This document shows, piece by piece, positions 6,347 through 7,467 of a DNA stretch of 7,467 bases. Source of the stretch: F23-B02 sp045599385 (lineage in GTDB: Bacteria; Bacillota; Clostridia; Oscillospirales; Oscillospiraceae); contig JAZRVW010000052.1 of NCBI GenBank assembly GCA_045599385.1, positions 1 through 7,467 on the forward strand, given 5' to 3'. Numbering within the stretch: the stretch's first letter is position 1; each line of letters begins with the position of its first letter. Made by a program: the position numbers and the translations under genes. The notes beneath the pieces were generated by a model. That model was not told the origin of the DNA and did not search any database. It saw only the letters and a list, made by a program, of their open reading frames with translations.

Positions 6347-6376
6347 ATTCTATACACCAAACGCGTGTTTTGTCAA
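6347..6376 (-). promoter_or_regulatory. SigA-type promoter for the lysine-riboswitch/transporter transcript
   Basis: Read on the minus strand: TTGACA (6371-6376), an 18-nt spacer, then TAGAAT (6347-6352), five of six to the -10 consensus. An alternative -10, TATAGA, lies two bases upstream with a 16-nt spacer. Transcription would start near 6340, about 15 nt before P1 of the aptamer, which is the expected layout. It is divergent from the proC promoter; the outer edges of the two are about 45 bases apart. Confidence 0.8.
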
Positions 6377-6422
6377 TACTTTTTCAAAAGTTTATTCTTT
6401 AACGATGTAAAGCAACAAGCAC

Positions 6423-6451
6423 TTGCTCATTTGGAAAGGGCATGATACAAT
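6423..6451 (+). promoter_or_regulatory. Candidate extended -10 promoter for proC
   Basis: TGATACAAT (6443-6451) combines the TG extension with TACAAT, five of six to consensus. A weak -35, TTGCTC (6423-6428), is 17 nt upstream. The weak -35 with a TG extension is a common compensating pattern. An inverted repeat AGCAA (6411-6415) / TTGCT (6423-6427) overlaps the -35 and could be an operator, but it is too short to weigh much. Confidence 0.55.
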
Positions 6452-6482
6452 ATGTTGAATAAAAATTGCGGAGGGATTCGGT

Positions 6483-7277
6483 ATGAAATACGGGTTTATA
6501 GGTCTCGGCAATATGGCGGGCGCCATCATCGAGGGAATGCACGCCAGCGGAAAATTCGGAAACGACACAATATTCGGCTTTAACCGCAGCGAAGGAAAAA
6601 CCCTTGCCCTTGCGGAAAGCTGCGGTCTTGTTCCCTGCGGAAGCGCCGCAGAGCTTGTGGAAAAATCCGACGTGATTGTTCTTGCCGTGAAGCCCCAGGT
6701 CATGCCGAAGCTGCTTGAGGAAGTGGGCGGACTTATCTCAGAGGAAAAAACCGTACTCACCATCGCCGCGGGCAAAAGTACGGACTGGTACGCCGAAAGA
6801 CTTAAGGAGGGCGTTGCCCTTGTGCGAATCATGCCCAACATAAATGCAAAAGTGAAAATGTCCGTCAGCGCGATATGCGGCGGAGAATACGCAGATGAAA
6901 AGGACATAAAAATTGCCGACGGCATTTTCTCAACCGTCGGCAAGGTGTATCATATTGAGGAAAGCATGTTCCCCGCCTTTTCCGCTTTGGGCGGAGCCTC
7001 GGGCGCCTTTGTTCTGCTTTACATTGACGCGCTTGCGGAGGCGGGTGTACGCGCGGGCTTCCCGCGTCCCATGGCGGAGGATATCGCCACCGCAACGGTT
7101 GTGGGCAGCGGCATGCTGAGCATGAACTCCGACGAGCACCCCATTGCTCTTATGAACAAGGTCTGCTCACCCGGCGGCACCACAATAGAAGGCGTCGTGA
7201 AGCTCAAGGAGCTGGGCTTTGAAACCGCAGTCCAGCAGGGCCTGCAGGCGATTATAGATAAGGACAAGATATTATAA
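6483..7277 (+). CDS. proC: Pyrroline-5-carboxylate reductase
   Basis: A 264-residue protein of normal family length. GGAGGG at 6470-6475 lies 7 nt before the ATG. ProC reduces 1-pyrroline-5-carboxylate to L-proline with NAD(P)H in the cytosol, the last step of proline synthesis. The N-terminal Rossmann domain shows GFIGLGNMAGAI (residues 4-15) and a second strand VIVLAVKPQVM (64-74). The C-terminal dimerisation domain has the signature SPGGTTIEGVVKLKELGFE (229-247), where the GGTT loop contacts substrate. Two usually strict motifs are altered: MPNTPA reads MPNINA (117-122), and the SGSGPAY motif reads GGASGAF (170-176). This could mark a divergent lineage or a ProC paralog with changed imine preference, but the overall fit is good. 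It has its own promoter and no visible partner gene. The sequence after the stop is repeat-like, with no simple terminator beyond its hairpins. Confidence 0.92.
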   Translation: MKYGFIGLGNMAGAIIEGMHASGKFGNDTIFGFNRSEGKTLALAESCGLVPCGSAAELVEKSDVIVLAVKPQVMPKLLEEVGGLISEEKTVLTIAAGKSTDWYAERLKEGVALVRIMPNINAKVKMSVSAICGGEYADEKDIKIADGIFSTVGKVYHIEESMFPAFSALGGASGAFVLLYIDALAEAGVRAGFPRPMAEDIATATVVGSGMLSMNSDEHPIALMNKVCSPGGTTIEGVVKLKELGFETAVQQGLQAIIDKDKIL

Positions 7278-7284
7278 AAAACAT

Positions 7285-7467
7285 GTCATTCTGAATGTAG
7301 CGAAGAATCTCAACGCAGGAGAACGGGATTGTTTTATGCTGCGGCAGGCGGAACAGGCAAGCCTGTTCCCTACAGTAGTGCGGACGAAAGTTTTTAGTGT
7401 AGGGAACGGTCTTGACCGTTCCGAAGGAAATACCCCGCAGGCCACAAACACGGCCATTCTGAGCGCA
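7285..7467. repeat. Composite intergenic repeat with nested inverted repeats (partial)
   Basis: It begins with GTCATTCTGAATG (7285-7297) followed by TAGCGAAGAATCTC, and a second copy of that head, CATTCTGAGCGCA (7455-7467), runs into the window edge. Between them are two hairpins, GGAACAGGC/GCCTGTTCC (7350-7369) and GGAACGGTC/GACCGTTCC (7403-7422). These are linked by a larger inverted repeat, GTTCCCTACA (7365-7374) with TGTAGGGAAC (7398-7407), and an outer pair CTGCGG (7339-7344) / CCGCAG (7435-7440). From memory, sequences of the CATTCTGAGCGCAGCGAAGAA and GTAGGGAACGG types are scattered between genes in many gut Clostridia. It encodes nothing and may be a MITE-like or REP-like element. Its hairpins could also end proC transcription. 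Confidence 0.75.

Noticed and set aside
6392..6943. Minus-strand frame of 183 residues covering the proC start region
   Set aside because: It is antisense to the conserved Rossmann domain of proC and runs through the divergent promoter region. No RBS or domain was seen.
7272..7457. Minus-strand frame of 61 residues with RFFATFRMT
   Set aside because: It is a translation of the intergenic repeat. Peptides like this are, to my knowledge, a frequent spurious annotation wherever this repeat occurs.

Overview
The window looks like a chromosomal segment of a spore-forming Clostridia-class Firmicute, probably Oscillospiraceae/Ruminococcaceae-like. The reasons are a truncated spo0A at the left edge, a lysine riboswitch with a terminator, strong AGGAGG ribosome binding sites, SigA-type promoters, a Firmicute-style lipoprotein, and a palindrome-rich intergenic repeat of a kind common in gut Clostridia. 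No phage, plasmid, IS or CRISPR signature was seen.

Left part (1-3840, all on +): the 3' end of spo0A and its terminator. Then comes a large membrane-anchored protein (421-2919) on its own near-consensus promoter. Its apparent architecture is zinc ribbon, TM helix, caspase-like (clan CD) His/Cys domain, vWA domain with an intact MIDAS, acidic C-terminal region with a calcium-loop-like motif, and a second TM helix. I do not recognise a named family with this arrangement, and it is the main candidate for an undescribed system. Next to it, on a separate perfect promoter, is a small secreted lipoprotein of unknown function (3068-3772).

Middle part (3839-6376, all on -): a YhhN/TMEM86-family membrane protein shares a bidirectional terminator with the lipoprotein. 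Upstream of it is an NhaC-superfamily transporter. Its leader holds a SigA promoter, a lysine riboswitch aptamer in which P1, P3, P4, P5 and the L2-L3 kissing pair can all be drawn, and a Rho-independent terminator just before the ribosome binding site. The riboswitch argues that the transporter imports lysine (the LysW-type role) and is not a housekeeping Na+/H+ antiporter.

Right part (6423-7467, +): proC (pyrroline-5-carboxylate reductase) is transcribed divergently from the lysine-regulated gene. It is followed by a composite intergenic repeat of nested inverted repeats that runs to the window edge.

The three long minus-strand frames opposite the 832-residue protein (298-1305, 1507-2277, 2296-3000) are antisense shadows.
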